A stretch of DNA of 64,000 bases, taken from the NCBI GenBank assembly GCA_902806575.1, contig CADCXD010000004.1, forward strand, positions 2,294,001 through 2,358,000, written 5' to 3'. Origin of the DNA: Jackrogersella multiformis. Its lineage: Eukaryota; Ascomycota; Sordariomycetes; Xylariales; Hypoxylaceae. The stretch's first letter is position 1. Every line of letters starts with the position of its first letter. The translations under genes were made by a program, and so were the position numbers. The notes beneath the pieces were generated by a model, which saw only the letters and a program-made list of their open reading frames with translations, made no database searches and was not told the DNA's origin. Below, piece by piece: positions 13,102-24,600 of the stretch.

Positions 13102-13599
13102 GATTACGTGTAAGAGTGGTTTAGCAAAAGTCTGGAACTAAAGTGAGCTTATGTGTCATAAGGCATGATTGTATATTCGGCTTTTTATAACCGTGAAGAA
13201 TCGACTAGGGTGCCTATATAATGTAGCTACTCTAAGCACGACATGTCTTAACTGCTCCTATCCGCTGCAGTGTTCCATTTTTGGCATCTAACGGCTTGGC
13301 CGTAGCGTGTAGGGAGGCCGCACCGTCCGCCTACTTAAGCCTATACGTCTCAGTGTGGTTGATTGCTTGTCTCAATTTATGCGCCTCGCGGCATCCTACA
13401 TACTCTTAGGTACATGGATATAAAACATGCACATGCACATGCACATGCACATGCACATGCTGTGCCACTCCTCGCCATGGGGGCGCCATGTACCATGCCG
13501 AAGCCGGCCACTGGCAACTCGCGGGATTAGGCGCTCGACACCTGGGTAGAAGATGTCAAGCGATCATTTGGCGACACTCAGCTACACCAAGCTCAGCAC
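13102..13599. other. Spacer between convergent genes
   Basis: About 500 bases between the 3' ends of EME1 and the FG/BTB gene. It must hold both 3' UTRs and includes an (ACATGC)6 microsatellite. No gene is seen. Confidence 0.7.
13425..13460. repeat. (ACATGC)6 microsatellite
   Basis: Six perfect tandem copies of the hexamer ACATGC in the convergent intergenic space. Confidence 0.95.
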
Positions 13600-15204
13600 C
13601 TAGGGAACTCTGCATTTGAAGTTAGGCATCCCGGCCTTATTTGCCTGGGTCTCGAGATGTCGCCAGTGCACATCGGTAAGCAACGGGGGGATCGAAGCTA
13701 GAGTATTTTCGATCCTAGCTTTCAGACCGTGGGATTGCGAACACTTGTGGTAACTCCCGGTCTCGCCCTCGATTACCAGGCCCTGCAGCCGCGCCGCGAA
13801 GTCCCATAAGCTGCACTGGACGGCCGCCGGGTCCGGTATGGGCCACAGCCCGTTGCTGTGGAGCGACTGGATCGTCGTGCCGAGCATCGACGCCAGGCAC
13901 TGGCCCTTCTGCGAGTCGAATTCCGTTCTGACGCAGAACGACTTGTCCTTCTCCACGAGCCCTTGCAGTATGACGTTGAGCGGCGCGAGAAGCTGCCGGA
14001 TCATGCCCAAGCGCGCTTGCTGTATGCTTTCTGCAGTTTGGGCTGTTAGCTCTCATGGTTCGGAGTCGGGAGCGGTCGAATGGGTAGGTAAGTACTCACC
14101 GTAGATCTCGGGCGGCTCCAACGCCCCGATGTAACGCAGGTTGTTCCCCGCCGCGCTGGAGGAATTCAGCAGCAAGGCCTTCGCCATCCCGTCGAACGTG
14201 ACGTGGTCCCCCAGCTCCCACGAGATCCACAGCCGCTCGTGGCAGAACTTCGACCGGAGCGACTGCCCCAGCTTGTCGCACTGTGCGTGCGTGGAGCGCG
14301 ACCAGCCCCTGGCCCACGGCCGCAGGATATGGGTCATGTCGTACTTGTCCGTCAGGACGCACAGGTTGTAGAGATGCGTCGTGTAGACGAAGTCCTCGTA
14401 GCCGGAGATCTGGTCGAACCGGCTATGTATGACGTTGAGGATTATGCCCATGGCGGCGGAGTTGTCGTCGGGCAGCTTCACGACCCAGTCCGCCTTCCCG
14501 TCCTGGGGCTGGGCCTTCTTGCCTTCGGAGAACTCCCCGTACAGCATCTTCTTCCAGAAGGGCGACGACCGCGCCATGGTCTTGGAGCACACTACGAACT
14601 CCGCCGAGAGGTGGCCTACCTCAAGGCATAGGTCGCCGTTGGGGTCGACGAAAGACTTCGGGGGCCGATCCGCCGCCTCCCGTTGAGACGGCGTCGGCGA
14701 TTCCGATATAGGTGTAAGTATAGGAGTGGAGGAAAAGGAAAAACCCCCGGAGCTTTTGGTTGGTGATTGGATAGGCTTAGAAAACGGTGTTTGACTGGCA
14801 CGCGTAGGAGGAGAAGCCCCGGGACTGTGTACCTGCGCCTGGTATGCCCGTGAGGCCGGCGTAGGAGTAGACACGGGGGCAGGCGGCCTAGTGCCGAACA
14901 GGCTCCCCTGCGCCTGATTCGGTTGGACGGTCGAGCCGCCGAACAGACCCCCAGCTGGCTGGCTCACTTGGGGGGTAGCGCTCCCAAAAGTAGTAAAACC
15001 GGTAGACGGTTGAGAGTAAGGCCACGCAGTTGGAACCACCCGAGCTGGACTAGTTCGGGGGTTAGAGTTTCCGAACAGGCCCGTCCCAGTGCGATTGGGC
15101 TGGGGGGTTGAGCTCGAGAAGAAATTGTAACCGGGTTGGTTCACTGCTGGTGTTATCGAGTTTCCGAAGAGACCTCTAGGCGGTCCACTAGGTTGGGCGG
15201 TCAT
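13600..15204 (-). CDS. FG-repeat and BTB/POZ domain protein
   Basis: Two exons: 15204-14100 and 14030-13600, with an intron at 14099-14031 (GTGAGT donor, CTAAC branch, CAG acceptor; phase checked). The product is 511 residues. Residues 1-170 are a low-complexity Pro/Ser/Thr/Gln segment with nucleoporin-style repeats: GLFG at 11-14, 42-45 and 86-89, SLFG at 101-104 and other FG pairs. From about residue 187 (GDLCLEVG) to 275 there is a BTB-like fold: a core of short strands and helices with the pattern FVVCSKTMARSSPFWKKML, followed by a helical C-terminus. BTB proteins dimerise and often recruit CUL3 ubiquitin ligases; GLFG stretches bind nuclear transport receptors. The true role is unknown. 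It converges on EME1. Many fungal BTB proteins have this C-terminal architecture, but the FG-rich head is unusual. Confidence 0.82.
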
Positions 15205-18056
15205 GGTTGGTCATCAACCAACTCGTAGTCTCTGATTTGAGTACGAACACTGACGGGGGATGCTTCTTAGACGTTAGCCAAGTTGCTTCATGGGTTTGGA
15301 CTATAGGCCGGGATCCTCTGGGACTAACAAATGGGCTTTTGCGAGACCTAGGCTTTGATGAGTATTATTCCTTAACTGACCACACCATAAAAAACGTGTC
15401 GGACAGCTACTAAAAAGGTTGTTAGAATCGTGAATGGCTCCTTAATATGCATTAATAGAACAAAAATTTAATAATTCCTGTCGAAGTAACAAATTAAACC
15501 CTTTTACTTACCGCCAAACGCATTGACCATTAACCGTTGACACTTCACACTGTGCACGATCTCAACCTCAATGCATGCAGGTGATTTAATATACAGATGC
15601 ATCTTCGATCAACGATGAACGCTGCGGCTCATACATACTTTGAGTACCTACATAGATAACTCTTTGTCTCATCTGAACAGTTGTCACCTGAAATAAAATA
15701 TCGGGGACTCGAATAATGTTACTACCTCATAACTCAGGAGTTCAGGGTTCTTGTACAGTATTCACGGTCCCACTTGAATTACTAACACTGTGATCTATTA
15801 GCCCTAGGAGAGATCTCACCTCCTTTTAGATAGATACAGATCCATTTCACCACGTACCCCCCTGTCGGTGGAGCATATCCTTCTTTTTTTGTTTGACATG
15901 TTCCGACCTGCATATTATCCGTATGAATATGTGTGATTTACATTAGACATAATTACTAATAAGACAATATTTATGAAATATTATCAACTACATAGGCTTA
16001 GATGCGTCAAGTGCTATTATTAGGAGTCGGTGGCTCTTTGATATGGCTGGTGGATTGAGTCAAATAAATAAAATATATTCCCAACGACCATTGACGAAAA
16101 AAGCGTTAAGGAATATGAAAATATATTAGTGCCTTTCTCCAGTTAGCCCGTACATAATAATGTACATAGGTAGGTTAAATATATATATCCTCGAGATGCG
16201 GAATTATCAATACCTAATCCTACCCCTTTTTCATCGTCCTCCGTAAAATCGAGGCATCGGTCGATGAGGGAGAGAAGATAGCACTGGCGGAAAAATATCA
16301 TTTTGTAGATACGATGTTGGTTAATGGATAATACGTTGCTAGTCCTATATTTCTTGTTAATTTAGCAGTATGTGACGGCAGATAAGCTATGGGCAGGAGT
16401 TTTCATCCCGTCGAGAGATATTTAAGAAAAAGAAAAAAAACCTGGAATATACACTAATACCCAGGGATTGAGGCTTCTTTCTGTCAGAAGTACGGTCTAT
16501 TGGGAGGATAGATCTAGTAGGAGTTCAACCTGTTGGAGGGGTGCCCGATGACAAGGAATACACTTGAGACACGATGAACAAAGGGATGCTTCCTGTATGT
16601 ATATCACGATCCAGGCAGATAGTTTAGAGCTCCTTGAGAAATCATATTGTTATTGCCCATATGGCTAGGTCCACCTTGTGACAATGCCGTAGTATTTGAT
16701 TATCCAAGTCAGGATGGCTAGTATCACAGCCTCCAAGGAGACCATTGAGGAGGAACCTAAAGAAGCACTAGGAAACACGGTTGCTATCGTCACGACTGGA
16801 AAACGAAAACCATAAGAGTAAGCCTGTTGCCTTGACCCTTGATAACTACGATAGAGCGGAAGAAACAGTTAAAAATATATCTTGACGAGAACGAATGGTC
16901 CAGCCTGCGTGGGATATGATGCAGGTCAAAAATATGCCACATTGGTAGTGACTTTTATACTTGAGGAAAAGGGGTTGAGTACAGGTATCGGGATGAAAAG
17001 GTTTCTCCTAAATGGTGAATTTTTTTTTAAAAAAAGAGAAAAAAGGTAAACAGGTTGGCCCAAAACAATAAGACGTAAGTATTTGTGATGAAATATATAT
17101 TCTGTGTTTATGCATCGTAGAAGGGTTATCACGTACCTAGGTGCCCCTTAGAAAAACGCAGGCGAAGGGGGAAGGGATGCGTAACGGTTGCAAAATGGAA
17201 TCATAAATTTTATATACTTAGGTACAAGGTACCTAGGTATGGGTGTATCGTGGGTTGAGGAGGCACACATTACTTTGGTAGTCATGTATTGTTGCCGGGC
17301 TGTTGGATGGTTGGCAGGTCACTACCGAATGTTGACATATATACCGTTTTATGTGGCATACCTTCAAGTTCAGATCATGGCCCTAGGCGAAAACGATTCC
17401 TGGTCTAGTGGTTTCTTGACATGATGGGCCAGATAAAACCTCCATTGCACTGCGGAGGTTTTTCGTACGGGTGGGTTACGAGTCTAGTATCTGTGCGGGT
17501 TAGATGCCGACGGTTCGAACCTGACCCAGAGCTTTTTTTGGTATTTTGGGTGGTTTTTTTTTGATCTTTTTTTACCTTACCTTTTCGTTCCCTTTTCTTT
17601 CATGAATCATCAGGGGAATATAAACGAATTAAATGCTACTCATTCATGTAGATATCTTAAGGTGTGTTGATTTGACTCCTTTTTTTCCCTTTTTTTTTCC
17701 TACGTATCAGAAATTGTATTTTGTCATCCCAAACTCTGAGATACCTTCATCTAGTTCTATTAATTCATGCCGTACATATTCGTAAGCGATGATGATCTAC
17801 CTACCCAGGTCCGTGGACAGGCAAGACACGAACTCTCCCGAAATGGTAGGGCAACCAACCTTACAGTTTCCACGAAGTCTCAAACCAACCTTTCAAAAGA
17901 TGAATCATCCTTAAATTTCCGACCTTGCCCTCATTATATGGCATGACTCTCGCTATAGCCTGCAACTATACGAGTTTTTATTTGAGGCTTTGAAGACCTA
18001 TCATCGACCAGTTCGTCCGCGGCTGTGGGCTGTCGGGTTGGAGACCGTTCAGCACG
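15205..18056. other. AT-rich intergenic stretch, no supported gene
   Basis: About 2.8 kb with long A/T-runs (near 16430, 17020, 17525-17570 and 17680-17700) and no ORF with recognisable coding character. A box-B-like GGTTCGAACC occurs at about 17511-17520, but no tRNA fold could be built around it. Confidence 0.65.
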
Positions 18057-18419
18057 GTGGTTCGCGCCGAGTCGCGAACAGGACCGGCTGGCCCGTATCG
18101 CTATGCGGAAGAACTGATGGGGACCTTTCGTCACAATGCTAAAGTCGTGTGGAGCCCGGCGGACGAGAAGTATCTCATGTACACTATCGGGATCGAGACC
18201 GAGCCGCCGGAAACGTGCAAGTCGTACAAGTGGGCAAATAACGTCTCTTTCTCGAGCGCCCCTGATGTGCGAGGGCCGTGGAAGTCGTCGAAACGTCTCT
18301 TCGACGTAACCAACCCAACTCCATGGCCGTTGTGGACACAAGAAAACCCTACCCCTGAAATAGTCCTCGGCGACCTAAGCACTGAGTTAGTACCAGGTAA
18401 AATTATTTCATTATCGTAA
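18057..18419 (+). pseudogene. Fragment of a secreted beta-propeller glycosyl-hydrolase-like gene
   Basis: An open frame of about 120 codons has a convincing protein character: GPYRYAEELMGTFRHN, then VVWSPADEKYLMYTIG, then FSSAPDVRGPWKSS and PEIVLGD. This pattern (a GP-Y/F strand, MGTFRHNP-like turn, YLLYTIG strand, GPW turn) resembles one or two blades of fungal five-bladed propeller hydrolases related to GH43-type enzymes. No start, signal peptide, DPxx catalytic blade or rest of the roughly 400-residue protein was found on either side. The frame is closed by a TGA at 17991-17993 and by a stop at 18419. It is best read as a truncated relic; a badly modelled multi-exon gene is less likely. 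Family assignment is from memory of the motifs only. Confidence 0.4.
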
Positions 18420-18828
18420 TTAATATTGCCGAGTTCAAGTTTCCTAACCTGTTAGACTAATGATAAGGTTATTTCTAACATGATGCATATGTCCCTAAAA
18501 AGAAAATCCGGGGAAATGCTAGGCTAGGCTAGGTCTATTTAGCGACACCGCGACTTGAAGCTGTTTCCGGGGAGACCATCTTCAAAGATCTAAGATAAGA
18601 TTAAGGGGGATAAAATATACAAAACAGGTATGAGGAGCCAGTCAAATTCAGAGTATAAGATTTATTTCTTGTTATTATTAAATGTCTGATTGTAAGCATT
18701 TGATATTAAAGTGATCCATCCTACCTACCTTAGTACGTAACCGGTACATGGCCCGCTTAGAAGCTTTGTTCTCTTCAGGCTAACATAACCCCCATAATGA
18801 CATGCCAATACTGTTTTCCAGTCATTAG
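18420..18828. other. AT-rich spacer, nothing recognised
   Basis: About 400 bases with no open frame of note, between the hydrolase-like fragment and the 3' end of the SGNH gene. Confidence 0.6.
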
Positions 18829-20021
18829 TTAAATAGCCCCATACCGTTTATAACCCACCTTTTCCCGCTCATGGCTTCTCCTACCGGGGAGAGTATGTCC
18901 CGCATCTTTTTCTTTCCCCTTCATCTGCTCCTCCGTCGCTTTAATCGCATCTTCGGCATCCCTAGCAGCATCGCCATCTTCTGGGACGCCGTTGTCGACC
19001 GGACGCTTTAGCCAGCCATTCTTCTCGACCTCGAGGATCTTCTCCATGAAGATGTCGCCCATCTTGAAGTAGCCCTTGTCCGTGGGATGCATATCGTCGG
19101 GCCCGATATCCGCGCGCTCGACGCGATTCGGTAACCCCTGGTCCATATGCATCTCCGCCATCGTCACCGGCTTGCCCTCCCGGATGAGATCGATAGCCAC
19201 CTGGCGGATCTGGGCGTTAGAGCTCTTGACGCAGCGCTCCGTGCCTTCCCATGGGCTTGTTATTATGGTCGACATGATAATGGTGGCTTGCGGCGACGCC
19301 TCGAACAGGAAATCGACAAGGTCGCGCATGCTCTGCAAAACGTACGCCGGCCCCCAATGATCTAGTTGGAAACAGTCGCTCGATCCCGCATTGATCAGGA
19401 TTAGATTTGGCTGGACCTGGGGCACGACTTCTTTGAGGCGATCGAGAGTTGGCTTTATAGGTTGGGCGCCGAACGCTTGGACGTCGTTGTCCTTGAAGTC
19501 GCCGTATCGATTCTGAAGGCACGCAAGAGGTTAGAACATTGAGGGGCCTAGAACTCGTGGTAGCTAGGACGAGACAATACCTGGCCAACATAGTTGACGG
19601 GGTTACCCTTGGACACAAGCCAATCTCGGACCTGCTTCCTAAACCCCACTTCCCCAGTCGAGTGCTCGCCGAGGGTCATCGAAGCGCCTATGAACATTAC
19701 ACGGAGGGGAATTCCGCCCGCCAGAGGACCAGTTTCGGTCTGTGTGAGACGGTTCCATTTATCGCGGGCAACTTCGGGAGTTGGTTGAAGAAAGATGACT
19801 TTGTTGGTTATTAGTATTAGTTCGCAAGCGCACGATATTTCCAGGAAGAAGAAATCATAAAAGATAAATCATAAAAAATAATCAATAATCAACAATCAAC
19901 AATGAAGAATCAACTTACCCATCAGGAATAACAGCAGCGCAGACACAGTTAGGGTTTTGTGCAGGTTAGGGAGCTGCTTCCAGCGCAAGTGAAGCGCGGA
20001 TAGGCGAGAGTGCATGAGCAT
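18829..20021 (-). CDS. Membrane-anchored or secreted SGNH/GDSL-type hydrolase
   Basis: Three-exon model: 20021-19919, 19798-19581, 19512-18829 (334 residues). The intron 2 junction (GTATTG donor, TTCAG acceptor) is solid. Intron 1 has a good GTAAGT donor and ACTAAT branch but an AAAG acceptor, so it is less sure. The N-terminus is a short basic stretch followed by a hydrophobic segment (TLTVSALLLFLMVIFL, about 22-39), a signal anchor or signal peptide. Block I is VMFIGASMTLGE, where the SGNH serine motif GDS is replaced by GAS. NRYGDFKDND follows, and an NAGSSDC block stands where GxND is expected. The C-terminal catalytic DxxH is visible in DDMHPTDKGY. This is typical of fungal SGNH esterase-like proteins near carbohydrate esterase family 3. 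Substrate unknown. The tail after about residue 275 is charged and low-complexity. Confidence 0.8.
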
Positions 20022-20825
20022 ATTGGTGAGAGGCCCATCTGTTCGTTAGGTAGATAGTGTAGCTGTTGTCCTGCATTGCAGTCTTATCTTGGAGCGCGTT
20101 GAAGAGAAGAAGACATTTTTACGAGATCTCGTCAGCTCAGGGGGCCTCTTAATAATTCTTAATCGTTTAGAATTACGAGAAGTAACGACGTACCAACCTA
20201 CCAACCTACCAACATCCCCGCTGCCCTAGGTACCTACCTAAGGTACCTAGGTGCATACGTATAGGTACCCATACGTAGGCTACATGTAGCGCAGGTACTT
20301 ATCTGGGTACCTTTTTTACACTATTTTTATTTGTCGAAACCCAGCAGAACCCGCAGTAAGGCAGGGGTATTAAAGTCAGAAAATCTTGGCGCCATCTTAA
20401 ACCGGGTCATCGGCACCGCCCACGATTATACTACTAGTAGTTACCACCGGTATGTAGTAGGTAGTGCACTTAAAGCGATACTTACCCGCGCTGCCGCGTT
20501 GCCGCGTTCCATCTTCACTTTGCTACATAGGTACCTGTACGTAATTCACGAATATCGCTTTCATGTAACACTATTCCCTCACGTATGTTGGAGTGGATGT
20601 GTTGGAGACTATTGGAAACGACTTTGTCATTATGAGAACCATTGGAAACTATCCGAATCCTGGTGATACATACACTATCTCCGGCGGTCTACTTAGGTAG
20701 GTTATAGGCTATCTGTTCCCACCACCAAGGACATAAGCAATAAAAATTGGAGTGAATCTAATTGGCTTCGTTTGTTGTTGTATCTTGATTAGATTGCATG
20801 GAAGCCAACTTTATGTAACAACCAT
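20022..20825. other. Spacer with palindromic repeat, no gene seen
   Basis: About 800 bases upstream of the SGNH gene, presumably including its promoter. Three tandem CAACCTAC units lie near 20192-20212 and a TACCTAGGTA block at 20226-20252. The 111-codon ORF at 20331-20666 has no recognisable features and is left out. Confidence 0.55.
20226..20252. repeat. TACCTAGGTA palindromic repeat
   Basis: Block CCTAGGTACCTACCTAAGGTACCTAGG-like, one more member of the dispersed palindrome family, about 200 bases upstream of the SGNH gene start. Confidence 0.8.
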
Positions 20826-21223
20826 CTAAGAAGATCCCCGAGCTACCATAAGAGCCTCGACCCAAGCTTCGTTCTCTTTCTTGGTGGTTTGGGCGTAAGA
20901 TCCCATGTTATGTCCTAGTATTTTAGGACAGCAAATACCACGAACGAAAAAGCAACGTAATAATGGAAAACAGAGATCTGAACATCTGGTGCATTCTGTT
21001 GATCTTGTCGGGATCAAGTTCGTATGAGGGCCGTACTTAAGCTCGGGAATTATGGGGAACTCGGTAGTACGCTCGAGCAGCTGTTGTCGTCCATCCACAA
21101 TCCGCATACCCCTATTAAGGGGTATCAGCACAGAACGTGCCTGATCTTCATAGCTCCGACAAAATGTCGAGTGGATCATAGCAGCTGACAGTTTCTGTCC
21201 GAATTTATGTCACCTTGTCATAT

Positions 21224-21691
21224 TTACCGCACTTGACTGTAAGTAGATTCCCCAAGTCCCAATTCAGGGGACCAGGTGCATATTTGACGCTGGTATGCGT
21301 TCCGCAGTGTCTCGAAGTCAACTGCGTTTGATGGGACCTCCATTGACGACAGCACGGTCCTTTGCCTGAATCCGTAAACCAACTCGTTGGGTGATCTTCC
21401 AAGCACAGAAGACCTCGTGTTGTTGAAGTTATGCTGCAATGCTGGGATTATTTCGATCCATGGTGCGTCTGGACAGCTGGAGCAGTGGAATCTGATGGCG
21501 CACTCCACATCTTGGTTACGCCTCTCCGTCTGCCCGTCTGTCTGTGGGTGGTAGCTTGTAGACATAGCTAACAGCGTTCCCATTCTGGCGAAAACTGATT
21601 GCCATAGTTCGGAGTTAAACTTCACGTCACGGTCTGATATAACCTTCATTGGCATACCCCAATCGCATAAGATCAACGCTCTCAGTGTCAA
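21224..21691 (-). mobile_element. Ty3/gypsy retrotransposon integrase relic
   Basis: About 155 codons on the minus strand match the C-terminal half of an LTR-retrotransposon integrase core: KVISDRDVKFNSELWQ contains the second catalytic Asp region, LLAMSTSYHPQTDGQTERRN holds the HPQTDGQTER signature with the catalytic Glu, and ALQHNFNNTRSSVLGRSPNE fits the ensuing helix. The pol reading frame is lost upstream at about 21691 (no reverse transcriptase, RNase H or first Asp) and breaks after LRNAYQR near 21290. The sequence down to about 20826 may hold more decayed tail in shifted frames. No LTRs, target duplication or gag were seen. This is a dead fragment at the edge of a 4 kb AT-rich desert. 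Confidence 0.85.
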
Positions 21692-24600
21692 TTCTTAAGT
21701 GTGAGAGGTTTCATTTCTTTGCGTTGTTGGCATTAAACATGTTAGAGGTGATGGGGAGATGAGATAAATAGGGGTAAGTAACAAAGATGTACATACCATT
21801 AGCATGTTAAACAACTATAGTTAAGACTCCTCGTACTTCAATTGGGAGGCTTGAAATGTTGACAACTTCTGGACAGTTGCGGAATGGGAGTTCTAGTTTA
21901 TGGAATTGTCAAGCAAAATGATATGTGAATATTTATATTGAGAGGTAATTTTTGAGTGACATCAAAGATGAGTGACTACCCACCTGCAAGTACGTAGACC
22001 TGCCTGAGATGAGCCAATTCTAATGGGGAAACGTGGTCTCATTCTCCACGAAGATGTCCTAACCACATAAGATAACACCTAAGAGAAATAATGAGCAATA
22101 TCAGGAATTTCAGTTAGAGGGAAAGTACATATTATATCAAGACTACCTAAATATTAAATTGAAATTACACTAGACTATCCTCCAATCAATCACCCTGATG
22201 CCTAAAGCTCTTTCTTCAACTTGAAAAGCATTATCAATAAAAACACCCAGGTACCTGAACTCTATTACAAAATCAGTCCACATATGCCATCAACATACCT
22301 AGGTAGGAAAGGAGAACCGCCAGAAACACAAAACAAAGAAACCTTAGTATCAGATGAGATCTCGCAGAGTTAAACCTTTTATCCATTCACTTGGAGCTTA
22401 TTATGCCTAAGCCCACTATGAGAACCAGGTTCTAACATATCAATGATATCATAGATCCATGATAGAGAAGGAACGATACCTACCTAGGTAGGTAACTTAA
22501 ACTGTAATAACATTAGCTATTCAAATAACTAGAGGACTGTAGGTCTCTCATTTCCTCTCTCTCTCTTAATCAATCAATAATCATCTTGAACTTTGTCTGT
22601 TGACCAGTAGCTCTGGCGACAAGCCCCCCGAGCAAGCGCTTCATACAATACCCCATATCATTTACTATTACTATTGGACCCGGAAGAGAATTGTCTTCAA
22701 GTGGCAGAATTTATTACTCAACACCCTTAGCTGAAGAAAGTTCGGAAGCTGTCCAAGTTCCAAGTTGCTCGTTTGAAGTCATTTCTATTTATTATGCGGG
22801 TGGAGTTCAAATGCAGCTTTTGCCACAGGAATCAAAGTATCCAAAGCTAATCAATACCTATTTAATTTAGAAACCACGCTCATCAAGAAATACACTGCTG
22901 CGACCCGCGAAAGCAGAAGATCTGGGTGGTTGCTAATATGAGTAAATATACAACGCACAGAAAGATATATTCCTCTGCAGTTGATACATCAAGACTCTGA
23001 AGTCGCCATCATGACGCCCATCATGAACAAGACAATGGACCAGAGATAACCGAACTTACCTGCAGCATGGAGGTACATCGCAGTTGGGAGGACTCTGAAT
23101 AGAAATTAGGTATGCTTTTTATTTACCTGGGTAAGGAAGGTGAATACTGAAATTAAGTAGTTAGTTAGAACGAGTATAAGGGATGTGTGGGATCGTCAGG
23201 TGGCCAACAAGATCAAGAGAAAGTCTCTCTGTTTTAGATTGAACTTCGCAATTGAACAAAGACAACATTTCAACCATTAGGTTCTGGCGAGAGCTACAAC
23301 AACTATCATCTACATCTAGCCATGGCAGCTGGCTTTAGGTGCTTTTGTGGGGTGGATTGGAAGGTGGTTGATGGTAATAAGGTGGATTTTTGTGTTGGGA
23401 CTAGGAGAACTGGTCGTTGTTAATAGTGTACCAGAAGGTCTCTGGGAATCGCAGCAAATATGGTTTGGAATATCATTATCAGAATGGGCGATGCCTGGAT
23501 GAGCAACCAGGATGGATAAGGAGGACATCAAGGAGTGTTTTGAGGAAAGTCGGATCTCCTCAAGAAAGTATGGCCGCATGTATAGAGGATGTGTCACAAC
23601 TTATGATAGCTTAGATACTATTCCGACCCTCGGTAACCACAATCCTAAGCAGGTCTTGGATCATATTCAGCAAACTTCGAAACCACCCTTTCTTCCTGCT
23701 TTTTGAAACAATACGATATACGGAAATGTAAATGGTACCGGACGAGATTAACAATGTCGTCAACCAAGACTGTATTAACTGTTAAGTTCTTCATAACCGC
23801 AGGACTACATTACCTTCAAGACGAAGGCTTAGAAGGTCTAGTCTGCAAACTAGGTAGACATAACCAAATCTAAGTATACAATACTACCAAGCCTTACGAT
23901 AACCTTGAGCATTGTGTCAGATTTAGAATTCTAGGACAATGACGGACAATGACCAACCAGCCTGAACCACGTAGAGCTCACAGGAACGGTCAGTAATGCC
24001 TACCTAGGTAACTTAGATATTTAGGCAGATAGAGAAGCGTCTTCTCTTGTTGAAAGTTTCAGTCAGATCTTTCGATCTGTCTGGGAGATAATTAAAATTT
24101 TGACCTAGGAATATAGATATCGGTACAATGAGGTTGCTATCAACTAGGTAGTTCATTTATGGTATTCCAAATATTAATGGTTTCTAACCTTAGTTATGCA
24201 CTTAGATACCTATATTTTGGAACTTGACCTACACCTTAGATTAAACCTTTCAGTAGGGCTCAGGTGGTAATACTACTCTTAGTATAATAGGTTGGGTACT
24301 ATGTTAGCCAGATTCGGATGAGCCTCTTTATGATGCCTTTCATTCCGTGGTACGACTACAGTCGAGGTAATGTTCGTTAATATCAGTGCCGTGGCTCTCA
24401 TAAGCAAATGCGTTACTGAACGATGATTCCTGTGTCTAAACTTGTAGGTACCTAGATACCGATTTTCTCACTTCATCCTGACTGGAACCGAGTTGAGCAC
24501 CCACCTGTTGCTGAAGGAAGTGCCGAGGCTACCGAAGCCTACCGACCGTCTGAGTGGACGCGGCCGAGCTCTCGTGAAATATCGTGAGCATCGAGCCACA

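Noticed and set aside
17395..17530. tRNA-like signals: TGGTCTAGTGG (box A-like), GGTTCGAACC (box B-like) and a T-run
   Set aside because: No consistent acceptor, D, anticodon and T-arm pairing could be built in either orientation; the box B is a palindrome with no loop and the spacing is off.
23316..23706. Overlapping ORFs of 64-93 codons in the AT-rich island
   Set aside because: No motifs or extended frames; chance ORFs.
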